This document shows, piece after piece, positions 33,701-46,000 of a stretch of 64,000 bases of DNA. The translations under genes were made by a program, and so were the position numbers. Location of the stretch: NCBI GenBank assembly GCA_903813345.2, contig CAIIXF020000011.1, positions 29,318,166 through 29,382,165 of the forward strand. Direction: 5' to 3'. Source of the DNA: Owenia fusiformis. Its lineage: Eukaryota; Annelida; Polychaeta; Sabellida; Oweniidae. A model generated the notes under the pieces. It was not told where the DNA came from and ran no database searches. It saw nothing but the letters and a program-made list of their open reading frames with translations. Positions within the stretch are counted from its first letter, which is position 1. Each line of letters starts with the position of its first letter.

Positions 33701-36700
33701 TCATTTATAGTTAAGTTGACTTCAACTTTTCAAGTATAAAGGAAACCATAAAGAGCATGTGGTATTAATTCTGCAAACATTAACTTAATTAGACTATATT
33801 TGAAAATATGACATTTTGACTGTTTCAACATGACATAATATTTGATGAAATATATTTGGGTAGATGAATTTAACTACTTGTATTAATTTAAAGTTTTACA
33901 TATGACTGGTTGAACTGCTAGTTTGAACTACAATGACATTGATCTATTTTTCAGTTGGTCAGAGCTGCAAGTCTTCCATCAGGGAGTTGTAGTGAAACAT
34001 GTCAAGGGTTTATTTAAAGCTGAGGGTATTAACAACTCTGCATCCCCTGCAAATGGAATGCATACACGATTTTATGTGAGTATAATTTGAGTGAGAAAAC
34101 ATAATATTAGCAACACTTCTAACAATCCAGAAATGTATGGATCATATGATACTGGAAAAATGGCTAACAGCAGAAGTATGCATAATAGTCTAGTAGGAAG
34201 GTATGGTCCCCGTGCACCCGAAAGATGTATTTTTTTAATGTACATTTTTGTAATCCTAAAGGTCCATACTAAAGATTTTTGCATGTTCCCAGAATGAAAT
34301 ATTGTCCCATGGTATTCATTGGCGGCCATCTTGTCGGCCATCTTGAATTTTTGAAAAAGTTGATGTTAATTATCTCAAAGTACAATAACTTCCACCGTTT
34401 TGAGAATTGAAAGCTGTAAGTGGTACCAAAATGAAGCTATTATAGTATCCTATATTATCAGATGCAATAATTATGCAAATTGTCTCATTTGCATAAAATG
34501 TGACATCATCAATCATAATTCTTGCCTCTTTACAACGGTATCGCATTATACCTTTTTGCCTGAGTGATCAGTCTTAGTCATTCATGAACATAAATGAATT
34601 TAAATATATAGGTACATTAATTTTGAACATATATGCAATTGAAAGTTTTGAAAAAACATTGTCAGACACATGATTATGTTACTGAAAAGGGGCGTGGCAC
34701 TTCTTGAGAGAGAATTGATGTTAATCATTTCAAAGTACAATAACTTCCACAGTTTTGAGAGTTGAAAGTTGTTAATGGTACCAAACTGAAGGTATCACAA
34801 TATCCTACATTATAAGATACGATAATAATGTAAATTACCACATTTGCATAAAATATGACATCATCAATCATTATTTTTTCCCCTTTTCAACGGTAATGCA
34901 TATTGCCTTTTCCTCTGAGTGACCAGTCTTGGTCTCTCATGAATATATAAAATATATTAAATGTATACATTCATTTTGAACATATTTGCAATTGAAAGTT
35001 TGAACATATTTGCATTGAAAGTTTTAGAAAAACATTGTCAGAAATTAAGGTATGACCTTTCAAATGATTATTGTTCCGAAAAGGGGCGTGGATCTTGTTG
35101 AAAATCTGTAATGTTATTATATAGTCAATGTATCATCTGTAAAATACCCAGGGGTTCACTGAATACACAATTCTGTAGGGGTCCTAGGCTGAGCCCTCAG
35201 ATATTATTTGTTCCTATACCAATCTGTCGAATTTCAATGTGTTCCCATACCAACCAAAATAACGCCCAAAAGCCATACCAAATATCAAAAAATATAAGAC
35301 CAATGCTATACCAAATGTCCAAATATAGGACTAATGCCATTCCAAATATCCCAAAAATATAAGACCAAGAGAATGCAAAATGTCTAAAGCCCCTAGAAGG
35401 CAGAACTTTTAGGAAAATGATCCAAAAACAACCTCAAATTAAGGACATTTGTAAAAACTAGACCAATACCATACTATAAGTGAGAGGTAACATATTCTCC
35501 ATAACCATTCTTGTACCATGAAGTAGAAAAATCCAACCATTGTCATACCTCAAAAGTCATAATTTTGGGACACTCCCATTCCAGATCCTAAAATTTGGAT
35601 CCATTGCCATACCAAATGTTAAAAGAGGTACCCCCTGTCAAGGTTTATATACAGTGAACCCCCCGGATGTAAAATATAGCTATTGACTTTTAGAAAGTAG
35701 CCAAGTGATGTCCTTTAATCCTAGCTTGTTCAGAAGTTCTTGTTGGTCTATTTGGCAGACATTTAAATTTCAGCCAAAGATATTATAATCGGTATCGCTT
35801 TTGGACTAAGTACTAAACAGATACGAATGACCACATATCCCCATATCATTTTAGGATAGGCAATGAACTGAAATGGGTACCCATAGTATTTAGTTGTTAA
35901 AGCTATATAATTAACTCAATATGTATTAAGCCTCTACCTCAGTCCAATGTTTTATCCAAGACATCCGACTGGACTCTCAACTGACCTCTTCCAGAAACTC
36001 AGTGCTGAAGTCAAAACACAGTAGGACCATCATCTTCAATGAGCTCACAGTACCTTCAGAAGACGAGGGTTCTCACCAGGAAATTTTTAGACCCGGATTT
36101 TTAGCGGTATTGTGACTACTTCTCCCCCATTTCTGATCCTATAAGTATACTTTTCAACATACTTCTTAAGATTATCTTGCTATGTTAATCTCAATATTTA
36201 TTTCTAAAAGGTTTCTGACTTCCTATTATGAATTTTCTCAAGAGTTTTACCGCAAATAATGTGACAAAAATGTAAGATTAGACTCCGGAAAAAACACTTT
36301 AGACTCCGGAAGAGCTATTAGACTCTGGAGCAAGAGGGTTTTAAGACATCTCCGGTGCCAATAAGCCTAGTGAGAACCCTGAAGACCGACTAAAATATCT
36401 CATCAGCTTAAAAATCCAAGACCTATTAAGACAAGAGGGTGGTATGCAGTTATGCACCAAATAGAAGTGGGAGGCAGAGCCCAGCCTCTTCACTATGCTA
36501 CCTCTTGTCCAAGCTACAACGATTTCCATCCCAGATGCGAGGACAAGGAGTGAAGGAATTATCTAGTGAAAAGATCAGAGAGCTCCAACAGATGCTTCTT
36601 AAGAGATTACTTTATCTTAGTCATCCAAAGATTCTTCTTCCAAAGATAGAAACACTCAGGAAAAGAGAAGCGTAGGACCAGAAAGACATTCTTTGAAAAT

Positions 36701-39700
36701 CTCTATAGGCTCACATCAAACTTGTTAGGGAACCAAAGAGTGCCCATATGGCATGTACGAAGGATCAAGCAGAAGCAAATACTTTGGCAGCACAGAGTGA
36801 CCCAGATCGAGAGATGCCATTGGATAATTTTCCAATTGACATCCCACCAGATTCATCATCAAAACCATTTGACTAGTCAAATTTCAAGCTTGATGAGGTA
36901 AGAACAATCATCAAGAAGGCTCAGCCCCAGGTCCAACAGTTGTGACATACAGGGTGTACAAGAACTGCGGTGAGCTGTTAATACATCTATGGTGATTGCT
37001 AACAAGCATCCAGAACAAAAAAAATCTAGCAAGGACTTGGGCTTCGGCGGAAAGGTGCTTCATTCCAAAGGAGCTAAAATTTGAGGGACTGAACCAGTTC
37101 AGGTAGACATCATTATTGGATGCTGAGGAAAAGATCTTCTGGGCCATTGTTGTCAAGCCTCGCAGTTATTTCCTACTGGCCTGCCAAGCATTCAGAAAAG
37201 TGGTATCCCAAGACATCAAGGGTGCATATAGCACCAATAAGCCAACTTGTGAAGGAAGCCAAGAAAGAGAATCAGTAGTTTGGCTGGACCTAAGGACTAC
37301 CTAGTGTCCCTCACCAACTGATACTAGAGGTACAAGTTCACTTTCACGTACCAAAACCAACAGAATATATAAGCACAAATGCCAAAGGGAAGGGTGACTA
37401 AAAACTTTAAAGGAACCCAACAAGAAAAGCAAACTATAAGTGTAAATCTGTCATAAGAAAAGTAGACCCTATATATCCCAAAACCATGATCTAACGTGAA
37501 AAGAACATCCCCCTCCCCCTCCAATCGAGAACCAATATCACAATCCAGGACCAGAACACCAAGGTACATTTCATTCATACTGAAGTCATTACAATATGTT
37601 GAAGAAAAATTGAAAAAATTGATAGCCAATACTCATAACATCAAAAATAGTTGTAGATACTAGTAGTGTAGTCAATCTGACAATGGGACACACAGACACC
37701 TTAACGTTGCACAATACATTTGGCAATTATTCCACTAATTAGCAGAGTTCAGAGAAATGAATAGTGGCAGACTGCACTGTACCAGTAGTTCTCTTCAACA
37801 TCCATGAACCTACTGCTCAAGGCAGGGATGATGCAGTGTAAGGTTCCACAAGCAAATGAAGGTGCAAAACATCTACCATACAGAGCTTTCATGGATGACA
37901 TCACAGTTACATGTATGACCAGTTCAGTAGTGGGTACCAGATGGGTTCTATTAGCTATGGAAAGAATGAATGAATGGAAAGAAACTGGACTTGCATGAAG
38001 TTAAAAAAAACAACCAGGTCAAGAAGTATGGTTTTGGTTGATGACAAGCTTTCTCCAATGCAGTTCAAAATAAAGGGCAAGCAAATACCAACAGTGCAAG
38101 ATAAAATAATTAAATGTCTAGAGAAGAAATATGACAAAACCTTGCGTGGTTTGAACAATACAGCTGAAGTCTCAAGGGACCTGGACAAGTGGCTTAAAGC
38201 CATTGACTCAAGTCATATATCGAGGCGTTATGACATTACTCCCCAATTTCAATGACCTTTCCAGATTTACGACATTACCTGGGAACCCTCACTTCTCAGC
38301 ACTTCTTGAAATGGAATGACCTTTGGTCCATGAACCAAGGGGAGCTCAATTTCCTATTAAAAGCTTTCCCTGACCTGGTCTCAACTCCATCAAACCTCAG
38401 ACTTTGGGGCAAGGAAGAAACCGCCAACTGCCCCAAGTGCATGGCAACTGAATGACACATACATTAAATCATATACTCAGTATTTGGGTTACAGCTCCCA
38501 CTGATGGACAATACAGATGGCGTCATGATTGAAGCTGAGGATGCCCATATTTTGATGTGGGCCTATCTTCAATATCTATCTTGCGTTTCTTTGATCTGGG
38601 CATTATTAACCACTACCACTTCTAACATGTCTCATCGGATCGACTTTTGCATATGTGACAATAAAATAGCCTGACTTGTATTGTGCTGTCATATTGGAAT
38701 TACACTATCATAATGAACACTTCATGTACTTGTAAGCAGTGCACACAAGCTGCTAAATTTGGCCAACATTTCACCAATAAGCAACATTGGGCTCTATCTA
38801 CATGACTCTGCTAGAGCAGCTTCAGCCTCTGAAGTTGACATTAGTGTTTAGAAGTTAACATTTTGAACAAGAAGTGCCAACCTCCCCCCCCCCCCTTTTT
38901 CAGTTACATAATCGTGTGAAGTGTCAAGACTTAATTTCTTACAAAGTTTTTCCAAAATTTCATTTGCAAATGTGTTCAAAATTAATGTACCTATATATTT
39001 AAAATCATAAATGCTCATGAATAACCAAGACTGTTACCCAGAGGGAGAGATATTGGTCGTTACCATTGAAAAAAGTCAAAAATGATAGAGGTTGTCACAT
39101 ATTATGGGAAAATTTGCATAATTATTGCATTTTTTATAAGTATATTACATTAGCTCCATTTTGGTACCACTTACAGCTTTCAATTCTCAAAACTTTGGAA
39201 GTTATTGTACTTTGAAATGATTAAAATCAACTCTTTCTCAAGAAGTGCCACGCCCCTTTTCAGTAACATACTCATGTGAAGTGTTATTACTTAGTGTCTG
39301 ACAATATTTTTCCAAAACTTTCATTTGCAAATATGTTCAAAATTAATGTACCTATATATTTAAATTCATGTATGTTCTTGGATGACTAAGACTGGTTACC
39401 CAGGCAGCAAGGTATTGTGTGATACCGTTGTAAAGAGGCAAAAATTACGATTAATGATGTCACATTTTATGCAAATGAGACTATTTGCATAATTATTACA
39501 TCTTATAATATGGGATACTATAATAGCTTCATTTTGGTACCACTTACAGCTTTCAATTCTCAAAACTGTGGAAGTTATTGTACTTTGAGATAATTAACAT
39601 CGACTCTTTCAAAAATTCAAGATGGCCGACAAGATGGCCGCCAAAGGATACCATGGGACAATATTTCATTCTGGGAACATGCAGAAATCTTTAGTATGGA

Positions 39701-40249
39701 CCTTTAGGATTACAAAAATGTACATTAAAAAAATACATCTTTCGGGTGCATGGGAACCCCTCCTTCCTACCCGTCTATAACAAGCAGGACAAATAGATTA
39801 TATGAGGAAACACACATTTTGAGTAATCAACAGAGCAGGCCACAAGAGTTTGAAAATATATCATGATTTTGAAGGTGTCTTGTATTTGACCTTTGGTGTT
39901 AAACATGCTTTTAATTTCTTTTAATTGAAGATTGTAATAGAATTTTCTCAATGTTAGATCTACATTTTTTTCATTTTTTATGCATCTATTTATCCCTTAT
40001 TTTAAAACTTTTTTCCAGTTTATGTTTCACCAGCCTGTCCGACTTCTTAATTGGATGTTAATACTTACCTGGGCTCTGATTGGCTACCAGTTCTTCATGA
40101 TTGTGCAATTTACGGAATGGAGTCACGTTCTCTCACTCGCTTTTCTCTTATTCGCCACGTATTATGTGTTATTCAAACTAATGAGGGATAGAATGATTCT
40201 TGCCCGTGCATATAAGGAGGAAGAAGAACATCCAACCGGACAAAGTTGA
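27743..40249 (+). CDS. TMEM39: TMEM39 family multipass ER membrane protein
   Basis: ER membrane protein. Vertebrate TMEM39A and worm TMEM-39 act in COPII-dependent trafficking, of the PI4P phosphatase SAC1 and of procollagen respectively. Nine coding exons are read: 27743-27828, 30587-30785, 31289-31372, 31642-31796, 32033-32306, 33014-33132, 33477-33542, 33955-34075 and 40019-40249. All phases join, giving 444 residues (human TMEM39A has 488). The start MPSGRR is the family N-terminus. Family blocks: [32 protein letters not shown], the loop [77 protein letters not shown] and [18 protein letters not shown]. About eight membrane segments are visible. The single gene corresponds to both vertebrate A and B paralogues. 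The last intron (5.9 kb) carries a large insertion. Confidence 0.96.
27874..28010. repeat. CAGTGGTGTAGCCAGG repeat fragment
   Basis: Begins CAGTGGTGTAGCCAGGAATT and contains GGGGGTTCGATTTATAAG, the common invertebrate CAGTGGCGTAGCC style. The right end is unclear. It is in TMEM39 intron 1. Confidence 0.35.
29224..29231. promoter_or_regulatory. CRE octamer in TMEM39 intron 1
   Basis: A perfect TGACGTCA in context GGTGACGTCACTGACC. Possible intronic control site; function inferred only from motif. Confidence 0.3.
29773..30135. mobile_element. hAT-type MITE with perfect 8-bp target duplication
   Basis: Both flanks are TAGTTTAT (29765-29772 and 30136-30143). The ends are inverted: TAGAGGTGTCATG at the left and the complement of TAGAGATGTCACAG at the right. 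The interior repeats GTTCCG/CGGAAC words (GGTTCCGGAACAAG, AACCGTTCCGAAATTGTTCC). It is 363 bp, non-coding, in TMEM39 intron 1. Eight-base duplication and TAGAG ends fit hAT elements. Confidence 0.85.
32453..32591. mobile_element. Hairpin MITE family C, copy 1
   Basis: Inverted arms: GTTATGTACTGGGAGGTTTT and GATATGGGGTTTATTC at the left, and their diverged complements (GAACCCAATATCCAAATC, ACATAAC) at the right. The same arms occur at 41812-41941. It lies in TMEM39 intron 5 and directly abuts the next element. Confidence 0.6.
32595..32819. mobile_element. TIR element with 24-bp ends and internal GGAAGCGGGAAGATATG repeats
   Basis: Ends start TTTATCCTATACCAAGTAGA at the left and the complement of TTTATCCTATGCCAAGTAGA at the right, one mismatch in 24. 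Three tandem units of GGAAGCGGGAAGATATGCAC lie near the right end. No clear target duplication. It is 225 bp and non-coding. Confidence 0.7.
34190..35095. repeat. Left inverted arm of the TMEM39 intron 8 insertion
   Basis: Contains GCACCCGAAAGATGTATT, GGCGGCCATCTTGTCGGCCA, and then two tandem units of about 360 bases (TCAAAGTACAATAACTTCCA ... GGTACCAAAATGAAGC ... TTTGCATAAAATGTGACATC). Its reverse complement forms 38880-39785 with the units in mirror order. Confidence 0.85.
36430..38540 (+). pseudogene. Decayed LINE reverse transcriptase inside inverted arms
   Basis: Pieces in changing frames follow the order of a non-LTR RT family common in marine invertebrates. There is an arginine-rich N-terminal part, then [45 protein letters not shown], the YxDD-like FMDDITVT (about 37890), [14 protein letters not shown] and an IKGKQIPT block. 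After these come [25 protein letters not shown] and finally CPKC ... DGQYRWRHD. Many stops and shifts make it non-functional. It is on the same strand as TMEM39. Confidence 0.75.
38880..39785. repeat. Right inverted arm of the TMEM39 intron 8 insertion
   Basis: Mirror of the left arm: GATGTCACATTTTATGCAAA, GGTACCACTTACAGCTTTCA, CAAGATGGCCGACAAGATGG, then AATACATCTTTCGGGTGCAT at the outer end. It starts near a C13 tract. It ends about 230 bases before the exon 9 acceptor. Confidence 0.85.
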
Positions 40250-42208
40250 ACTGAGTGTGCTTGAAAGTGTTAATTTGAACAACACATAATATATAGTACC
40301 ACCTGACCACCAGAGACGATTCTTTACTTTCGTGGACTTAACACTAAGGTCTTTTCAGAAAGGACATGTGCACTGGACATGAAGGAAGGAAAACAATATT
40401 GCTGTATTTTGGACTTTATTTTACATTTTATTTTCTCTTTGGAAGGTTATCCCTGTGGTCTAAAATATGCATATGTGTAGCAATCTCATTGTGTGTCGGC
40501 CTCGTTCATTTTGTTACCACTTGCTCTATGACATCAAATGACAAGTGATAAAATGCAAAAAGGGTTTGTCTGTATGGTTAGAAGTATGATCAAAATAGCC
40601 CAATGTATCATAAACTTTGAAATCCCTTATGACAATAACATGAGTTTGAATTTTTATTTTGTTTAAGATGATTATCACACATAAAGTTGTTTTTTTATGT
40701 CACCACCAAAAAAGGTGACACAACTTTTTTATGAAGGCAGTTGGCATCCAGCAGTTGGCATTTGGCATCTTTAACAAACTGCTGGTCATGACATTTTGCA
40801 TGTTAAATGCCTTGTTATAAGTTACTTATATGTTCAAAGTTACTTATATGTTCATTCGTTCAAAGCCTAGAAAATAGTTGTTCAAACAAATATGGGTGTT
40901 AACATGTAAACCTATGAGGAAAACCACTGGTCCTTAACTTTTTTTGAGGAGTATATTATTAAATTCATCTCGCTAGTCAATATTCAACATGATAATATAT
41001 TGTATTTTTAATAGTAAAAACATATATGCATAGATATTGTATGATGTACATGTATCATTGTGTATGTACAGTGTATATTACATTATTGTCTTAAACTTTG
41101 GAATAAAAAGTTAAAAAGAAGTACATGTGTTAATGTTGCAGTATTCCCTGGTATTGAATTCATAATGTTGCTGGGTCAAGTTTAACACTACACTCCCTCA
41201 AGAGGAGAAACACCATTGTTCATGGCTGAACTCATAATTGCGCCTATACCTCTTCTGCATACTACCTTCATTTGTCACCAAATTATATATATATTTGTAT
41301 CTCATAATTGAGTGGATTTGGGGTAGGGAATATATTTCATATCTGAGGAGCTGGCAGGAGATATTGTATATGTCTTGCTCCAGACCAAATGCGGGCAGAA
41401 ATAATATATCCATCCCGGTGTAAAAGGAATTATGGTCCCCTGGGGATTATGGTCCCCTTTCCTTACGGCCCTTACTGGCCCTGACTATGTATAAATAATA
41501 AGGAAAATAATTGTGATTAGGTCACCATGTAAATCAATAGAAGGCAGGACCAAAATTTGATAGGCCCACCTACCCTTTTACACTGGTCCTGGGAATTTTT
41601 CAAAAGTTTTAAATTTAAAAAGTTTAAAAACTTTTTAAAAGTTTAAACGTTACAATTTCATTGTATTGAACTAAAGGAATATTTATTTACGAAAATGTTA
41701 AATATAACTTGTGCTTTTTTCGGGATGGGCCTGTCTTGTCATTTGAAAAAGTTGGAAAAGGTTATGTCTATCCCACACCCACCCAAGTATGAGATACACG
41801 GGTAATGCACGGTCGATTTTGGATATAGGGTATATCCCTTGGGAAATATTTATATCTCCCCTTGGTCCCTTCGTTTCCTCGGGGAGATGTAAATATATCG
41901 CTCAGGATATACCCCATATCCAAAACCTCCAAGTACATTACCCTTATATATAATTATGTCATTTGAAATATTTTCACAAAATTAGCTTCTAATGAATGAA
42001 ATTAATGTCACTTGACCAACCAGTGACAATTATATAGTGGCATGTGTCAGTCATATACCATTAAAAGGGAGTCCATCTTTACATGAAGATAGGTTCATCT
42101 TTGAATTTTGGGGTCCCCCCTCTTCATTCCCTCATCTAAATGAAATACTCAGAATATCAACCTTTGATGTTTCAGTGATACCCTCAAACCATTCAAACAG
42201 CCTTACAT
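40250..42208. other. TMEM39 3' flank and gene-free interval
   Basis: Probable 3' UTR with an AATAAA at about 41102. At 41413-41590 a weak inverted pair (GGTGTAAAAGG / CCTTTTACAC) suggests another small MITE. Otherwise no gene is visible. Confidence 0.45.
41812..41941. mobile_element. Hairpin MITE family C, copy 2
   Basis: Left arm GTAATGCACGGTCGATTTTG, GATATAGGGTATATCCC and ATATCTCCCC; the right arm is the near complement (GGGGAGATGTAAATATA, GATATACCCCATATCC, AGTACATTAC). Related to 32453-32591. Confidence 0.6.
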
Positions 42209-42235
42209 CATGGGCTTTCTAGTTGAAAGCCCATG
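42209..42235. repeat. Short perfect hairpin with 11-bp arms
   Basis: CATGGGCTTTC and GAAAGCCCATG flank a 5-base loop. Half-copies (ATCATGGGCTTTCAATTA) occur at 10031 and 44108, so the word belongs to a dispersed repeat. Confidence 0.6.
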
Positions 42236-42427
42236 CTTACATGTACATCACAAAAGTTTATCATAAAATCCATAGTTTGGCCCTTCACCTTTGCAATTAC
42301 TTCACATTTTAGCAAAAAGGCCATAATAAAAAGGTTCATAAAGTCTCTTTACACTTTACACAGACTTAGTATTGTAATTTTAAAAAGCAAAAAAGTAAAA
42401 AAGTATGGACAGTGCACTGGACACCAT

Positions 42428-42472
42428 TTATCCCGTTCCAGGACTATAGTCTATAGTCCTGGAACGGGATAA
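42428..42472. mobile_element. 45-bp perfect palindrome element with 8-bp target duplication
   Basis: Two perfect 22-base arms (starting TTATCCCGTTCC, ending GGAACGGGATAA) surround a single central T. The flanks are an exact 8-bp direct repeat, GACACCAT (42420-42427 and 42473-42480). This looks like a completed transposition of a minimal element. Confidence 0.85.
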
Positions 42473-43042
42473 GACACCATGTACCTCTTACCCATAAATA
42501 TGAGGCTGGCTAGATTTTTCTTATTTTGACATCTTTATCCATATCGTTTGCTTAAAAATGTCAAAAATAAGAAAAACGCAAATCAGGCTCACATGGGGGA
42601 AGTAGAGTTACTTCTTGGAGTAACCTGCAACCATATTTCTGTGCTTCTCATTCATCCAAGCCCCACTAAATAAAGAAATGTTTTTTGCTACTCAACTTTC
42701 AAACTTTCAGAAAGTTTTACATGGGCAACAAGATTAAGCATTATATATGGCGAAGTTTATCAAGTTTCTGCATTAGTTTCACTAATCAGATAAATTATAT
42801 GCGAGTTACATTTCATTTTTATTGTAATAATTCATGTACATTGTACATAATATTCAGTCTTATGATGATTTCATGTCATATGAAAAATATTAATCTTGTT
42901 GCCTATTGAAATTTGGTATGAGGATTTAGAAACCGTGCCTATCAACACGAAAAATCATGAGCTGTGAATATAGTAATATTTTGGAGGATATGCGGGGTTA
43001 GAATGAAGAAATTAAAGCACAAACAATAGCTGATATAACAGC

Positions 43043-46000
43043 ATGACGAATCTTCCCACCTTGTGTGAGATTGGGTTTGGGTCAAGTGAGTTTGACCTGA
43101 AAAAAGTTCCGTACAGGAGTTCGCTTGATGTTGTCAAACATGGCGGTTCAACTCAAAATGTGAATCTCATGAAAAATATTTCATCACAAGAGGCCAAGCC
43201 TGCAGTTGGGTTGGTGAGTGATAAAACAACCTCTGATCTCAAAGCTCTTATTTTAGATGTTATCTTGTTGTTCTTGTTGGTGTCTATGATAACCTATTGT
43301 TATTTTACATTTGTTTTTTAATTTGTTAGATCATTCAATTTCGTTATCAAAATCATGACAATAAAAGGACCTGTCACTTATCCCGTGCAAGGACTATGAC
43401 TATTACATAGTCCTGACACGGGATAACCTGTCACCTCATCTATCATCAACGTGAAAGTCTTACATGGGCAGCATTTATCGCATCCTACAACCCCAACTAC
43501 GTCTAAAGTGATGGTTTGATAAGGGCAGCATTCAGGGGCGGATCTGGGAACCAACAAGCAGGGCCCAAATTTCTGAGAAAAAACATTTTGCGCTCACGTG
43601 GAAAATAAGTGGGCCCAAATTTTGAGGCCCATTTTCTTCAAAATTTGACCTAAAATTAAAAAATAAGGCCTCAGAAGGCCCATTTATGACCAAAAAGGCC
43701 CACCCTTTAGGGCCTTAAGGACTTCTGTGGCTCAACATTTTTTTTGGGCCCAATTTTTCTTTTCTGAGCACACCCAAGGGGGGCCCGGGCCCCTGGGCCG
43801 CCCCTCCCAGATCCGCCAGTGGCATTATTAAACCTGTAGGGCATTGCTTTAAAAACCAATATGTGGCACTGGCGGATTAGGGGGGGGGGGGGGGGGGGCT
43901 GGGGGCCCGGGCCCCCCCTTGGGTGGGCCCAGAAAAAAAAAATTGGGCCCAAAAAAAATTTTGAGCCACAGAAGGCCTTTTTGGTCATTACTGGGCCTTT
44001 TAAGGCCATTTTGAAGAAAATGGGCCTCAAAATTTCAAAATTTTAGGGATTTTAGGGGCCCAAAAGAATAGACACAAAAGATTTTCCTTGGTCAAAATAT
44101 TTCCCATGATCATGGGCTTTCAATTAGAAGGCTATGCAACTCTGTGTTATAACATGAGACCTTCAAAATGAGCAGTTGACCAAAGAAGACATGTCGCTGT
44201 TATCTAAATAAATTGGTTCAGTGTCTGAAAGCAAATCTATACTACTCGTTTCCAATTTTTTTTGTTCATTACAAGCTTTTCTTTAATTGAGAGTGATGTA
44301 ATATTGTAAATTTAGTGGGCTTTAGTAGGGTAACCTTCCAAAAATCAGATTGTTAGGTGATTATCCAAGCAGTTGAACGAGCAAACCACATAATGACACA
44401 TTTATCGTGAGTATTTGTATACAAGATTTACCCTATTTATTCACTATAGCTCAAAATCTTAAATTAACACAGGAACAACCCAAGATTGTGTTTTAAAGTG
44501 ATGTGCAGGTTTAAACATTACATATCTGATTATTTCTAGAAAATATATTTTTCTGGTGCCAGTCATCTCATTTGCCATCAGCTAATATCTTTCAAATGAC
44601 AGGGGTTTCATTAGCAGCAAGCAACAGGCGATTTTCAACGGTTTAATGTTTTCACAAAATTGCCTTTGTTTCTAGGGACTTTTCGACTTTTTCATGTTAA
44701 ATTTATGACTCCCAATAATTTTGCCTGTTGTTTTCATAATTTAACCTGTTGGGTGAAATTCCAGTGAAACCCCTGAATGGATTTATGAACTGTATAATGA
44801 ATTTATATCACCATGTGGGGTTGATTTTTCAAATTACCATCACAATACCCCCATGAATGTGGGGTTGATTTTTCAAATCACCCCAAGTGATATTCCCAGC
44901 ATGCAAGTGGGCGTGGCACCCACCAGAGATTTTGAAATTAGGCTTGCAGCCATCTGAAAATCCATTTGTACCCACTTGAAAATGAGAAAAATAATGAAAA
45001 ATGGCATTTTTGACCAATTTTGGTCTGAATTATGGAAATTAGAATTTTGCACCCAGTTGAGAAAAAATCCTGGGAAGATCACTGACCAAGAAGTTGTTGG
45101 GGTGATTTGAAAAATCGACCCCACATTTTAATGGGGGTACATCACAACTACTTGTGTATTGAAATCAATTGCCTAATGTTTTACTTCAGGGTACCTATAT
45201 ACTGTAATTAATTCAGGCTTATCAATAACCTTTATTTTTCTAAATCCATTGACATACATGGGACATATTTGCCAGGAAGAACATGTATTATAAATTAGTT
45301 AACTGATATCAGATGAGGGGTCCTTAGGATATTATATAATGAATGATATTTCTCGAAAGAAAAGAGATCTAAGAAAATCAATTGCCATTATTTTTTTCCT
45401 TATATCATGGTCATGTGTGCCCCCTCCCCCAATAAGAGAAATTATGATTTAAAAGTAAACTTAGAATATTCAATATTTTTGCCTTAGAAAGTTACAAAGT
45501 TGACTTAACTCGACTTTTAAAAGTTTTCCAGGGGACTGAGCTCTCCATTAGTAGCACACCCCAGACAAATCCTTACATTGTGTGTACCCATAAAACATCT
45601 TAGATTGCTCATTTCTCTCTAAAGCCTAAATAGAATATCTGAGTTTATCGCATTGGTCTTCATTGATAAATTCTCCCTTTTCTTCGTTGCACAAAAGGGA
45701 AGTTCTTTGGAAGGATTAAATACTTGGTTACAAAGGAGTGATTGATTTGCAATGTCAACAGACATTATGGACTTTTCCGATATTGTACCTTAGATCCTCG
45801 ATCAATAAAGTTGGTATGAGGTTCTATAGACTACAGTGTATATTATAAAGGTAATAAAGAATCAGACAATGCTAAATAGTCTATCAATTATTTTTTCTGT
45901 TGCTAATGGGAGATTTAAGTGTTGTTATTTTTAGCAGAGGGTCGCCTAAAGATTATTGCCTAAAGCAATCAGCGAGTCTAGCAGAGAAGATTCATTGCCC

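Noticed and set aside
37324-37629. 101-codon minus-strand ORF
   Set aside because: Lies inside the decayed plus-strand RT; no recognisable motif.
43707-44046. Proline/glycine-rich ORFs on both strands
   Set aside because: Created by homopolymer G/C tracts and GGGCCC words of the MITE copies.
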